Source: Pleurodeles waltl
Lineage: Eukaryota; Chordata; Amphibia; Caudata; Salamandridae
Assembly (NCBI RefSeq): GCF_031143425.1
Contig: NC_090447.1
Coordinates: 26,688,238 to 26,752,237, forward strand
Reading direction: 5' to 3'
Length of the DNA: 64,000 nucleotides
In this document: positions 1 through 10,404 of the stretch, in pieces
How the letters are laid out: each line of letters starts with the position of its first letter
Position numbering within the stretch: position 1 is the stretch's first letter
The notes under the pieces: generated by a model
Told to the model about the DNA's origin: nothing
Database searches by the model: none
The model's input: only the letters and a program-made list of their open reading frames with translations
Translations under genes and position numbers: made by a program

Positions 1-1909
1 TCCTGTGCCCACCCTCTGGTAACTTGGCACGAGCAGTCAGGCTTAACTTAGAAGGCATTGTGTAAAGTATTTGTGCAATAAATCATACAATAACACCATA
101 TAGCACCACAAAAATACACCACACAGTGTTTAGAAAAATATATAATATTTATCAGGATAATTGTAGGTCAAAAACGAATGAAGATGCAATGTGAAATTAT
201 AGAGATATCACTGGAAAGTGATATAAAGTGTCTTAACTCTTTAAAAAGCAAACAAAGTCTTGTTTAAGCACAAAGTACCTGGTTTGGAGTGGAAAATCTC
301 AGCAAAGGGCCGCAGAAGAAGAGATACGTGGAAAAACGGTGTGTGCGTCGATTTCTCCCCAGCACACACGGACTTGCGTCGTTATTTTTCACACGGGGAA
401 GTCGTGCGTCGTTTTCCGGCACGCGGACAGTCTCTGTCGCGGGGAGTACCAGATGTCCCGGGTCTGTGCGTGGATTCTCCGGCTTGTTTTCCAGCTGTGC
501 GTCGTTCCGCGGGGCTGTGCGTCGAAGTTCCGGTCGCCCGAAGGCGTTGCGTCGATCAGCGTCGGTGTGCGGCGTTTTTCTCGCCGCGGAACAAGCTGTG
601 CGTCAAAATGTTTGGCGCACGAAGAGTCCAAATGAAAAAGAGAAGTCTTTTTGGTCCTGAGACTTCAGGGAACAGGAGGCAAGCTCTATCCAAGCCCTTG
701 GAGAGCACTTTTACAGCCAGACAAGAGTTCAGCAAGGCAGCAGGCCAACAGCAAGGCAGCAGTCCTTTGTAGAAAGCAGACAGGCGAGTCCTTTGAGCAG
801 CCAGGCAGTTCTTCTTGGCAGGATGTAGGTTCTGGTTCCCGTTTCTTCTCCAGCAAGTGTCTGATGAGGTAGGGCAGGGGCCCTGTTTTATACCCAAATG
901 TGCCTTTGAAGTGGGGGAGACCTCAAAGAGTGGCTAAGAAGTGCACCAGGTCCCCTTTCAGTTAATCCTGTCTGCCAGGGTTCCAGTAGGGGGTGTGGCA
1001 GTCCTTTGTGTGAGAGCAGGCCCTCCACCCTCCCAGCCCAGGAAGACCCATTCAAAATGCAGATGTATGCAAGTGAGGCTGAGTACCCTGTGTTTGGGGT
1101 GTGTCTGAGTGAATGCACAAGGAGCTGTCAACTAAGCCCAGCCAGACGTGGATTGTAAGGCACAGAAAGATTTAAGTGCAAAGAAATGTTCACTTTCTAA
1201 AAGTGCCATTTCTAGAATAGTAATATTAAATCCAACTTCACCAGTCAGCAGGATTTAGTATTACCATTCTGGCCATACTAAATATGACCTTCCTACTCCT
1301 TTCAGATCAGCAGCTACCACTTCAATACAGTATGAGGGCAGCCCCAATGTTAGCCTTTGAAGGGAGCAGGCCTCACAGTAGTGCAAAACGAATTTAGGAG
1401 TTTCACTCTACCAGGACAGGTAAACTACACAGGTACATGTCCTGCCTTTCACCCACACAGCACCCTGCTCTAGGGGTTACTAGGGCACACATTAGGGGTG
1501 ACATATGTGGAGAAAGGGGAGGTTTAGGCTTGGCAAGTACTTTTAAATGCCAAGTCGAGGTGACAGTGAAACTGTACACACAGGGCTTGCAATGGCAAGC
1601 CTGGGACAAGGTAAAGGGGCTACTTGAGTGGGTGGCACAACCAGTGCTGCAGGGCCACTAGTAGCATTTAATCTACAGGCCCTAGGCACATATAGTGCAC
1701 ATTAATAGGGACTTATAAGTAAATTAAATAGTCCAATCAGGTATGATCCAAGGTTACCATGTTTTAAGGGAGAGAGCATATGCACTTTAGCACTGTTTAG
1801 CAGTGATCAAGTGTGCAGAGTCTAAAAGCCAGCAAAAACAGTGTCTAAAAAGTGGAGGGAGGCAGACAAAAAGGTAGGGGTGATCACCCTAAGGCTGTCA
1901 GGTCTAACA
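1..1909 (-). mobile_element. LTR-type element rich in GCGTCG motifs, cut by the window edge
   Basis: Read on the minus strand, this begins TGTTAGACCTGACAG at 1909 and matches the element at 57955-61013 along its length: the same start, the 'gtgcatatgctctc' block, the 'aaatgctactagtgg' block, the cluster of GACGCA motifs and the 'gcttggcacaagcag' end region. The cluster lies at about 340-610, where TGCGTCG recurs roughly every 40-60 bp. The open frames there are by-products of this CpG-rich repeat, and no transposon protein is recognisable. The flank beyond 1909 reads GTTAC on the minus strand, as at the other copies. It is probably a long LTR or solo LTR of a non-autonomous element. The TG...CA ends and the 5-bp duplication at the second copy support LTR status; the family name is unknown. 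Confidence 0.6.
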
Positions 1910-1986
1910 GTAACACTTTTACTGTTTTAAACAGTTCAAACGGAAAGTATATAGTCTTCCTGATTTTCTGCAAAGATTAAGCAGTC

Positions 1987-3023
1987 TTAGCTTCTCTTAC
2001 CGAAAATCTTGTACTTCTTTAGTAGCTCTTTATCAATCAGTTTTTCCTCCAGGCAAGGGTCTAATCCCCACCGTCTTTCTTTTTTACAGCTCTGTTTTTG
2101 GAGGATTTTCAAATCCCCTGTGAACCACTGTGCCGAGTTTTTGCTTCTACCCTTCTTTATTTCCCTGATTGGTCCCACTTCGAGTGTGGTCTGTAGCCAA
2201 AACTTGCTGCTGGATCTGTCTTTCCGTCCCCAACTTTCCAGAGTGCTCCGGCCAACCTGTACTCTAGCTCCCTTCTTGAAATGCTTCCCCATTTCCTGAC
2301 CATCCTAGTGCTGCCATTTATGGAGGCACTCACGGGCTTCCCTGAGCAGGAGAATATTATCGTGAGGTGATCTAACCAGCTAAGAGGCAGACAATTCCTA
2401 AACCGTACTGCGTCACTGTTCGTAAAAATCCCATCTAACGCGTGACCTGCAGTACGCGTTGCACTTCCACAATTTAGAAGAAACCTAGATTATCCATTAA
2501 ATCTAAAAAGTCCTTTGCTTCTCTCTCTTTGTATGATTCCAAATGAAGATTAGAATCCCCCAGAAATACGTAATTACTATTCAATATGTCATGACCTATT
2601 ATTTGGTCCCAGTGATCCAGGAACTGAGCTTTAGGACCTGGTAACCCGAACAGAAGCAGCATGTTCTTTTTTAAATCCTGAAAGACCCAGCCTCACAGCC
2701 CTCTCTAGCATGGGTGACCCTAGCCTCCAAAGTACTCCCCAGCTCTCGACGAAAAACAATCGCTAACCCTCACCCATCCTGCCCTCTCTGTCCAACCTGA
2801 TGACAGCGTACCCATCCAGAACTGCAGTCACCATGTCTGGCCCAGAGTCTTCCTTCGCCCATGTCTCCGTGACAAATAAAAAATCCACACTAAAATCACC
2901 TTTGTCGGAGCAGCCAGCCTCCCTGCTTCTGGCAACGTCCTGGAAGAGATGGGCATGCCTTAGGCACGTCCAGGTGTCAGCACGCCTAAATGCAGGACCT
3001 GTGGTCATGTGGCCTAGAATCAA
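1987..3023 (-). pseudogene. LINE ORF2 remnant: AP-type endonuclease and linker
   Basis: Three minus-strand frames line up as one decayed protein. Frame 3023-2763 contains FLFVTETWAKEDSG and then DGYAVIRLDREGR, the core of the AP-endonuclease domain of CR1/L2/Rex1-type LINEs (the TETW block). Frame 2662-2474 contains NYVFLGDSNLHLE, the GDFN block with Phe changed to Ser. Frame 2292-1987 is Lys/Arg-rich and contains AQWFTGDLKILQ and LLKKYKIF, typical of the linker before the RT. Frameshifts and stops separate the three, so it is non-functional. In the cell such a protein nicks target DNA for target-primed reverse transcription. Confidence 0.65.
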
Positions 3024-3708
3024 CTAGTGTGCAGCCCCCCTGTCCTGTCACACGACCAAAATGGCAGTCGCCTCTATAAGGTATGGCCAGCACAGCCAGG
3101 AGAAACTGACCGAGGGGCAATAGCACCCAATATAATAACAGGACACACTACTATGTCGAAACCATGTTCTAGGCAAACACACCTGCTCAGCGCCATAACA
3201 CTCTTGCGGGTTAAAGAGCACTTTACAAATACACATAACGTAACATGGCCACTGCTGGAGGAGGCAAAGATGACTGAAGAGGCTCCCAAGCCCTTTGCAA
3301 ATTGGAATAAGTATTACGATTGGCTCCATAGGATGTGCCTTCTGCATGTCCCCCTACAAGGAGATGTGGAATAGCTGTCAAGATTGGACTGTGGGAGTAG
3401 GTGACCACTGTGAAAGTCTCTTTTAAGGTGGCACAGGAAACAGACAGTCCCAAGCTGATGATGCGAAAGTGTCTGAGACCCAGATGTTGAAGTGTTCATG
3501 GACGATCAAAGAGACTATTGCGGGACTGACTATGAAGCAGGTTTCGACCACCATTTAGAAGCACGGAGGTCAGGTATCTGATTCCACCTTAAGGTTTAAT
3601 GAGTCTTGGGATAATAGTATGGAAGTGGTGCAAAAACAGGAGGCCTAGGGGATTTAACCACTCAAACTTATGAATAGGTTACTCCTGGTGATAACAACAT
3701 CTTCTAGG
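2214..3708. repeat. Duplicated segment B, copy 1 (1,495 bp)
   Basis: This segment recurs in the same orientation at 8567-10061 with equal length, no indel and, by eye, about 18-20 substitutions (roughly 98.7% identity). Copy 1 sits in continuous LINE sequence on its left, since the linker frame runs across 2214, so it is the source-like copy. Its right edge is 'cttctagg' at 3701-3708. Confidence 0.85.
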
Positions 3709-4552
3709 GTGTCCCACCCTCACACGGTGACAGTCAGCTACCAGGATGTGTTCACTATACCAGGGGCCAATGGGAGGATGCCACTGGAAGGAAAAGAATG
3801 ACAGCCAAGACAAAGCAGAGAGCATGATGGAATACTATGGGGTAGGAGAAGTCTTGAGGAACCCTGGACTAGAAAAAGGCAGAAGCAGAGGGAAGGGAGA
3901 ATGTTGTGGGAGCCAACTCTTCCTAGCCAAGCTCCTCCCCACCCCTCAGAGAGCCAGACAGGTATCAGGACCCCGCTACATTCCAGGAGGAGCATGCCTT
4001 CATCAGGTGGGTGACCATATATATGAGGCTGGACCCACAACTTTATGCCCACAACTAAATTCCTAGGAAGCTAAGAGAGAAAAAGAACGGTTGAGGAACT
4101 CTGAAGTCCAGGAGCTGAAATGAAAGGGGGAAGGGTGATGAAAGAGGGGACATCCAACACTCAAAATCTCTTGGTTGCTTCATCCCCTTGGAAGCATTTA
4201 AAAAGAACACTGTGCAACTGCTGAACCACCTTCAGCAAAGAGGACATAGGCCTCCAGCTCCAAGTGTCAGGGTTGGCTGCTGGAGGTGACATGCCTGAGC
4301 TCTATGGTGTCAAAGAGCACCTGGGCTATATGGTGTCAGAGGGCACCTGAGCTCTGTGATGTCAAAGGGCATACATTGCTCCCTGCCTGACAGAATGAGA
4401 ATGATAAACGTCATGCAGCTCCTTTCCTCAAAGAAACAGATGCTCACTTTCTTGAGAAGAACAAATTATGGTCTCCAATGGAGCCCTGCTTACTGCTCAC
4501 ATGATGCTGTGTTGAGGCAGTGCACCCTCCAGGATGCACCAAAGGACACTGT
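3709..4552 (+). pseudogene. pol: Retrovirus-like pol remnant, left part (end of RT)
   Basis: From about 4190 to 4552 the plus strand encodes, over shifted frames, the C-terminal part of a retroviral-type reverse transcriptase (palm end and thumb). Recognisable pieces are NTVQLLNHLQQRGH near 4208 and KKQMLTFLRR near 4430. It is cut at 4552 by the Harbinger element and continues at 15645. The stretch 3709-4190 shows no domain I can name, although a 106-aa frame is open at 3746-4066; it may be eroded upstream pol or unrelated DNA. Frameshifts and stops make it non-functional. The RNase H-integrase order of the right-hand part supports an endogenous retrovirus-like element. Confidence 0.6.
4550..4552. 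repeat. 3-bp target site duplication (TGT), left copy
   Basis: TGT directly precedes the Harbinger terminus and is repeated at 15642-15644 after the other terminus. Removing the element and one TGT restores the pol reading phase (codon grid starting at 4548 on the left and 15646 on the right). This is strong evidence for the insertion boundaries. PIF/Harbinger elements characteristically make 3-bp duplications. Confidence 0.85.
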
Positions 4553-4576
4553 GGCCCTCATTCTGACCTCGGCGGT
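4553..4576 (+). repeat. Harbinger left terminal inverted repeat
   Basis: GGCCCTCATTCTGACCTCGG and the next four bases pair with the inward-read right end at 15618-15641, matching about 18-19 of 24 positions. Subterminal CGGCGGT and ACCGCCG inverted motifs continue to about 4830. Confidence 0.75.
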
Positions 4577-5152
4577 AAAAGGCGCTTACCGCCGGTCAGA
4601 AGACCGCCGTAACACCGCTGCGGTCGCGGTCAACCGCCACGGTCATTCTGACCCGCCACTGGCAAACCTCCAAAAACCCGACATCCACAAAAGTCCGCCA
4701 CACCAAAGGTCAGCGAAAAAATGGCGATTACCAAACCTCCACCGTCACGCCAACAGAAATACGCCCATGCCATTACGACCCACGAATTCATGCGGCGGTC
4801 TTTCAACCGCGGTATTCCATTGGCGGTACACACCGCCGCGCTCAAAATACACACACACGAACAAAACACTACCACATTGGGTAATTTGAAATATACACAC
4901 CTGAGACACATACACACACCACTCCCACACACCCAATACAATATAAAACACACACCCACATCACCCACAAACCCCTACGACAACAATTGCGATTCTAGGA
5001 CACAGAGAGACAGCACTGCATAGAGTAGACCATCACACAGAGGCAAATCACAACATCACCCACACAATAACCACGCACAATACACCATACACCACCACAC
5101 ACATTACACCCCACAACACATACAACTCCCCTCACCTCACCCACACCACCCC

Positions 5153-6661
5153 ATGGCACCCCAAAGACACCCCAGGTTCTCGGACGCAGAACTCAGGGTC
5201 ATGGTGGAGGAAATAGTCCGTGTAGAGCCCCAGCTATTCGGGGCACAGGTGCAGAACACCACAATTGCTAGGAAGATGGAGCTATGGCAAAGGATAGTCG
5301 ACAGGGTCAGCGCTGTGGGACAGCATCCACGCAATCGGGACGACATCAGGAAGCGATGGAACGACCTACGGGGCAAGGTGCGTTCCATGGTATCAAGGCA
5401 CAACATCGCCGTGCAGAAGACTGGCGGCGAACCCCCACCTCAACCCCCAGAATTCACAGCATGGGAGGAGGAAGTCTTTAACATCCTGCATCCTGAGGGC
5501 CTCGCAGGAGTAGGCGGAGGAATGGACTCTGGTAAGTCAATTCACAACTACTACTTCCACCCCCACCCCCACCCCACCTGCATGCCAGCACATACCCCCA
5601 CCCTCACCCCCACCCCCATCACAACAACTCCTTGCAAATGTCTCACCATCACAACCCACCCATCCCAACACCAAGCCCTGCATGCGACCACAAAGCATGG
5701 ACACCCATCACCAAAGCATGCCCACTGCACACACACATCACCCCCACAAGCCACCCTCACAAAAGCCCCCACAAGGGAATGCCTGCACTTGGGTACACGA
5801 CCACCCACCCATTACATCAAATGCCACACACAGAAGCAATAACCATACCCTTATACCCCTGCAGGACCCGAACGCCACCACACCGCCACGGAGGGTCCAG
5901 AGATGTCCATCCCACCCCCAGAAGAGGCCCCCAGCGATGACAGCAGCTCTGTCTCCCTGGACCCTGATGACCAGCCTGGACCATCGGGGACCTCTGGACA
6001 GTCGGTTCCCCACACACAGCCACAGGCTACAGCAGACCCAACCCCCTCTGGGAACACCAGCACAGCTCCCACCCAGCGGGCCCATGCCTCTGTCTCCAGG
6101 ACACGTCAATCAGCGGTGTGTCCGCCACTACAGGGCACCCAGGTTGACCCACCACCCCAACAACAACAGGGACCTGGGGGCAGTGTTAGTGGGCACACCG
6201 TCCAGGGGACAGAGGCCCAGGGAAACAGGGGAACTGGGAGGGCTGCTGTGCGACAGGGGGGGGACAGGCCCAGGGAACCCACTCTCCAAGAGGCCCTCTC
6301 CTCCATCATGGGAGCCTACCACCACTCCCAGGAGACGATGGCGACGGTACTGGCCAGGTTCCAGGAGATCCAGGCACAGCAGGAGGAACGGTACATGGGG
6401 TTCAGAGAGGAACTCAGGAACATTGGTTCCGCAATGGGGACCATCGTCCTCGCCCTTAACCAGATAGTCACCACATTGTGGGACCATGTGGCACCCCAAA
6501 GGGCCCCTGTCACTAGCCTGGACCAGGAACAGCCTACCACCTCCGCCGGCGCTAGTGGACAGGAGGCCCCCACACAACGACAGGCCACCAGAACCCCACC
6601 TCCTGCTGAAGAACAACCACCCCGCAAGCGGAACCTGAGATCTCACAAGAAGACAGAGTAG
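5153..6661 (+). CDS. Harbinger Myb/SANT-like DNA-binding protein 1, two exons, intact
   Basis: Exon 1 is 5153-5531 and exon 2 is 5865-6661, joined by GT (5532) and AG (5863-5864) with a phase-1 split. The joined frame is 391 aa without a stop. Residues about 6-85 form a three-helix Myb/SANT-like domain of the Myb_DNA-bind_5/NAIF1 type: FSDAELRVMVEEI, then KMELWQRIVDRV, then DDIRKRWNDLRGKV. A Pro/Gly/Ser/Gln-rich linker follows. Residues about 267-334 are predicted helical (EALSSIMGAYHHSQETMATV onward) and may mediate dimerisation or transposase contact. The tail PRKRNLRSHKK looks like a nuclear localisation signal. In Harbinger systems a Myb-like partner takes the transposase to the nucleus and binds the transposon ends; this role is inferred from family knowledge. 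The ATG at 5153 opens just before the domain. An AATAAA lies 214 bp past the stop. Confidence 0.8.
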
Positions 6662-6874
6662 GATGCCAAGACCCCCGCCAGCAGAAGATACCCCCTGATG
6701 TCATCCCACTGTCCCACATTGTCACCCTGTCCAACCTTAAACTGCCCCTGCTCCATCCTTCCACAGGCATATGGACAATGCACCTGTGAAACTGAGAAAT
6801 GGACTCTGCCATGGACATTACTCCACCCCCACCCATCACCGTTTTACAATCATGTACCTATATGTAGCACTTGA

Positions 6875-6880
6875 AATAAA
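6875..6880 (+). promoter_or_regulatory. Polyadenylation signal for Myb-like gene 1
   Basis: AATAAA in an AT-rich stretch 214 bp after the stop codon at 6661. No other gene lies between it and the converging transposase, which ends at 7167. Confidence 0.5.
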
Positions 6881-7166
6881 TCACTATTTGCACTTAAATT
6901 AACAGGAGTCTGCTTGTAATTTTCAAAAATGTATTACACATAACGGTGCAATGATGTTCAGTTACATTGTGATGACAACATACCAATGTCAATAAGCAGT
7001 AGTCCATGGGCAAACAAAGCAGAAGTCACGCAGTGGGTCATACAGCTCTGAAAAGGGAAGGGAAAGTCACAAGTCAGTTAAAAGGAACTGGGGGGAAACA
7101 TAGAAAGTAGAGACGCAGGAGGCCTTAAGTCAATGTGAAATGGCGCGGTTGCTTCTTACCTGTGTG

Positions 7167-8237
7167 CTACTGAAAATATTGTCGTATGACTGTATCCCTG
7201 TTGTCCGTGTCGTCCCCGTCGTCTTCCTCCTCTTCACTCTCCACAGGCTCCACAGCTGCTACAACACCACCATCTGGACCATCCTCCTGCAGGAAAGGCA
7301 CCTGGCGTCGCAAAGCAAGATTGTGAAGCATACAGCAGGCCACGATGATCTGGCACACCTTCTTTGGTGAGTACATTAGGGATCCACCTGTCATATGCAG
7401 GCACCTAAACCTGGCCTTCAGGAGGCCGAAGGTCCTTTCTATGATCCTCCTAGTTCGCCCATGGGCCTCATTGTACCGTTCCTCTGTCCTGGTCCGGGGA
7501 TTCCTCACTGGGGTCAATAGCCAGGACAGGTTGGGGTAACCAGAGTCTCCTAATAACCACACACGGTGTCTCTGTAGCTGTTCCATCACATAAGGGATGC
7601 TGCTATTTCTCATAACATAGGCGTCATGCACAGACCCAGGGAACTTGGCATTTACATGGGAGATGTACTGATCAGCCAAACAGACCACCTGGACATTCAT
7701 GGAATGATAACTTTTTCTGTTCCTGTACACTTGCTCACTTTCTCTGGGGGGACCCAATGCCACATGGGTCCCATCAATGGCACCAATGATGTTGGGGATA
7801 TGTCCAAGGGCATAGAAATCACCCTTCACTGTAGCCAAATCGCCCCCCTCAGGGATAACAATATAGCTCTGCATGTATTTCATCAGGGCAGACAACACTC
7901 TTGACAAAACCTTAGAAAACATAGGCTGAGACATCCCTGATGACATGGACACTGTTGTTTGGAATTATCCACTTGCCAAAAAATGGAGTACTGACAGAAC
8001 CTGCACCAGAGGGGGAATCCCTGTGGGTTGGCGGATGGGTGACATCAGGTCTGGCTCCAGCTGGGCAACCAGTTCATGTATAGTGGCTCTATCAAGCCTG
8101 TATGTCAGTATGACATGTCGTTCTTCCATTGTCGACAGGTCCACCAGCGGTCGGTACACGGGAGGATTCATCCTTCTCCTCGCAAGTCCCAGCAGACGGT
8201 GCCTAGGAAGGACAACATGGAGCACAGAGTCAAGCAA
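7167..8237 (-). pseudogene. Harbinger DD35E transposase (DDE_Tnp_4), one in-frame stop
   Basis: The minus-strand frame is open from 8237 to 7167 except for one TAA at 7965-7967, between HFLASG and FQTTVSM. The frame is identical on both sides, so a single substitution (probably a Ser codon TCA to TAA) is the only visible defect. The first ATG in frame is at 8169-8171, giving about 334 codons. N-terminal part: helical region including EERHVILTYRLDRATIHELV. Catalytic part: Asp in GAIDGTHV (7773-7775), Asp in LLGDSGYP (7545-7547) and Glu in RRIIERTFG (7437-7439), with exactly 35 residues between the last two. The C-terminus is acidic (EEEEDDGDD). It cuts and joins the element ends to TWA-like 3-bp targets. 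The in-frame alternative starts are less likely in a eukaryote; an upstream exon cannot be excluded, because an AG acceptor-like site lies near 8197. Confidence 0.85.
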
Positions 8238-8317
8238 CCCACAGGTACGTTCACACAGCTTGCACAGTAAAAGAGTCGCAATGCATTGAAAGGCTTGTGT
8301 GAGTGGCAGTGCACGGC

Positions 8318-8568
8318 CTAGGCCTGTGTGACGCAGTTGAAATTATGCCATGTGGGCCCTTGAAATGGCGGCTGCCTGACCTGTGAAGTGTGACAATGGG
8401 ATGGGGGCTCATTGCGCTGGCGTAGCACACCGCGGCGGTCGAAGACCGCGGCGCAAAGCCGCATTGGTTAACATTGAACCCTATGGGTCTCAGGAGCCAA
8501 TGACGATGTGCGCCGGCGGTCGCGGTACGCACCGCCGCGGTACGCACCGCCGCGGGCGTGACCGCCAT
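8318..8568. repeat. Duplicated segment A, copy 1 (Harbinger central spacer)
   Basis: The sequence from CTAGG (8318) to GACCGCCAT (8568) recurs at 10057-10314 with a few substitutions and one 7-bp difference (GCGGTCG). It contains palindromic CCGCGGCGGTC and CGCACCGCCGCGG motifs like those at the element ends. In copy 2 it runs straight into the leader of Myb-like gene 2, so it is the natural spacer between the divergent transposase and Myb-like 2 genes. Confidence 0.8.
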
Positions 8569-10061
8569 CTGTCTTTCCGTCCCCAACTTTCCAGAGTGCT
8601 CCGGCCAACCTGTCCTCTAGCTCCCTTCTTGAAATGCTTCCCCATTTCCTGACCATCCTAGTGCTGCCATTTATGCAGGCACTCACGGGCTTCCCTGAGC
8701 AGGAGAATATTATCGTGAGGTGATCTAACCAGCTGAGAGGCAGACAATTCCTAAACCGTACTGCGTCACTGTTCGTAAAAATCCCATCTAACGCGTGACC
8801 TGCAGTATGCGTTGCACTTCTACAATTTAGAAGAAACCTAGATTATCCATGAAATCTAAAAAGTCCTTTGCTTCTCTCTCTTTGTATGATTCCAAATGAA
8901 GATTAGAATCCCCCAGAAATACGTAATTACTAGTCAATATGTCATGACCTATTATTTGGTCCCAGTGATCCAGGAACTGAGCTTTAGGACCTGGTAGCCC
9001 GAACAGAAGCAGCATGTTCTTTTATAAATCCTGAAAGACCCAGCCTCACAGCCCTCTCTAGCATGGGTGACCCTAGCCTCCAAAGTACTCCCCAGCTCTC
9101 GACGAAAAACAATCGCTAACCCTCACCCATCCTGCCCTCTCTGTCCAACCTGATGACAGCGTACCCATCCAGAACTGCAGTCACCATGTCTGGCCCAGAG
9201 TCTTCCTTCGCCCATGTCTCCGTGACAAATAAACAATCCACACTAAAATCACCTTTGTCGGAGCAGCCAGCCTCCCTGCTTCTGGCATCGTCCTGGAAGA
9301 GATGGGCATGCCTTAGGCACGTCCATGTGTCAGCACGCCTAAATGCAGGACCTGTGGTCGTGTGGCCTAGAATCAACTAGTGTGCAGCCCCCCTGTCCTG
9401 TCACACGACCAAAATGGCAGTCGCCTCTATAAGGTATGGCCAGCACAGCCAGGAGAAACTGACCGAGGGGCAATAGCACCCAATATAATAACAGGACACA
9501 CTGCTATTGCGAAACCATGTTCTAGGCAAACACACCTGCTCAGCGCCATAACACTCTTGCGGGTTAAAGAGCACTTTACAAATACACATAACGTAACATT
9601 GCCACTGCTGGAGGAGGCAAAGATGACTGAAGAGGCTCCCAAGCCCTTTGCAAATTGGAATAAGTATTACGATTGGCTCCATAGGATGTGCCTTCTGCAT
9701 GTCCCCCTACAAGGAGATGTGGAATAGCTGTCAAGATTGGACTGTGGGAGTAGGTGACCACTGTGAAAGTCTCTTTTAAGGTGGCACAGGAAACAGACAG
9801 TCCCAAGCTGATGATGCGAAAGTGTCTGAGACCCAGATGTTGGAGTGTTCATGGACGATCAAAGAGACTATTGCGGGACTGACTATGAAGCAGGTTTCGA
9901 CCACCATTTAGAAGCACGGAGGTCAGGTATCTGATTCCACCTTAAGGTTTAATGAGTCTTGGGATAATAGTATGGAAGTGGTGCAAAAACAGGAGGCCTA
10001 GGGGATTTAACCACTCAAACTTATGAATAGGTTACTCCTGGTGATAACAACATCTTCTAGG
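8567..10061. repeat. Duplicated segment B, copy 2 (LINE fragment inside Harbinger)
   Basis: A 1,495-bp near-identical direct copy of 2214-3708, including the LINE endonuclease blocks on the minus strand (9376-9116 and 9015-8827). It begins and ends at internal points of the LINE, so it is not a normal 5'-truncated LINE insertion. Its joins show short homologies: AT on the left, CTAGG on the right (10057-10061). Confidence 0.85.
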
Positions 10062-10314
10062 CCTGTGTGACGCAGTTGAAATTATGCCATGTGGGCCCTT
10101 GAAATGGCGGCTGCCTGACCTGTGAAGTGTGACAATGGGATGGGGGCTCATTGCGCTGGCGTGGCACACCGCGGCGGTCGGCGGTCGAAGACCGCGGCGC
10201 AAAGCCGCATTGGTTAACATTGAACCCTATGGGTCTCAGGAGCCAATGACGATGTGCGCCGGCGGTCGCGGTACGCACCGCCGCAGTACGCACCGCCGCA
10301 GGCGTGACCGCCAT
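10057..10314. promoter_or_regulatory. Segment A, copy 2: CpG-rich spacer upstream of Myb-like gene 2
   Basis: This second copy of 8318-8568 ends 90 bp before the ATG of Myb-like gene 2. It carries inverted GCGGCGGTC/GACCGCGGC motifs and two CGCACCGCCGC repeats. Its place between divergently transcribed genes suggests a bidirectional promoter and a binding site for the Myb-like proteins; that function is inference. The transposase keeps copy 1 and Myb-like gene 2 keeps copy 2, so both genes retain a promoter-like copy despite the inserted block. Confidence 0.5.
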
Positions 10315-10404
10315 TTTCTATCTGCTTAATCACTCAAGACCTGATCATCCATAGGAGAGGACCTATACTGCAAGTGCTGCTGTGAACTCGGTCTGGAAGG
10401 GACA

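Larger units (their letters stand above)
1910..3708 (-). mobile_element. LINE fragment (CR1/L2-like), 5' and endonuclease part
   Basis: On the minus strand this holds the endonuclease half of a non-LTR retrotransposon and the start of the linker towards the RT. No RT domain is present before the element meets the LTR-type repeat at 1909. The part at 3023-3708 has no clear coding frame and could be the LINE 5' region or older flanking DNA. Most of it (2214-3708) recurs at 8567-10061. Confidence 0.6.

Noticed and set aside
260..772. A 170-codon open frame with Arg/Ser-rich sequence
   Set aside because: It falls in the CpG-rich GCGTCG cluster of an LTR-type element, has overlapping open frames on both strands and no known domain.
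8567..10061. An independent LINE insertion in the Harbinger
   Set aside because: It lacks a LINE 3' end and target duplication, and it has exactly the same length as the upstream segment. It is better explained as a copied genomic segment.
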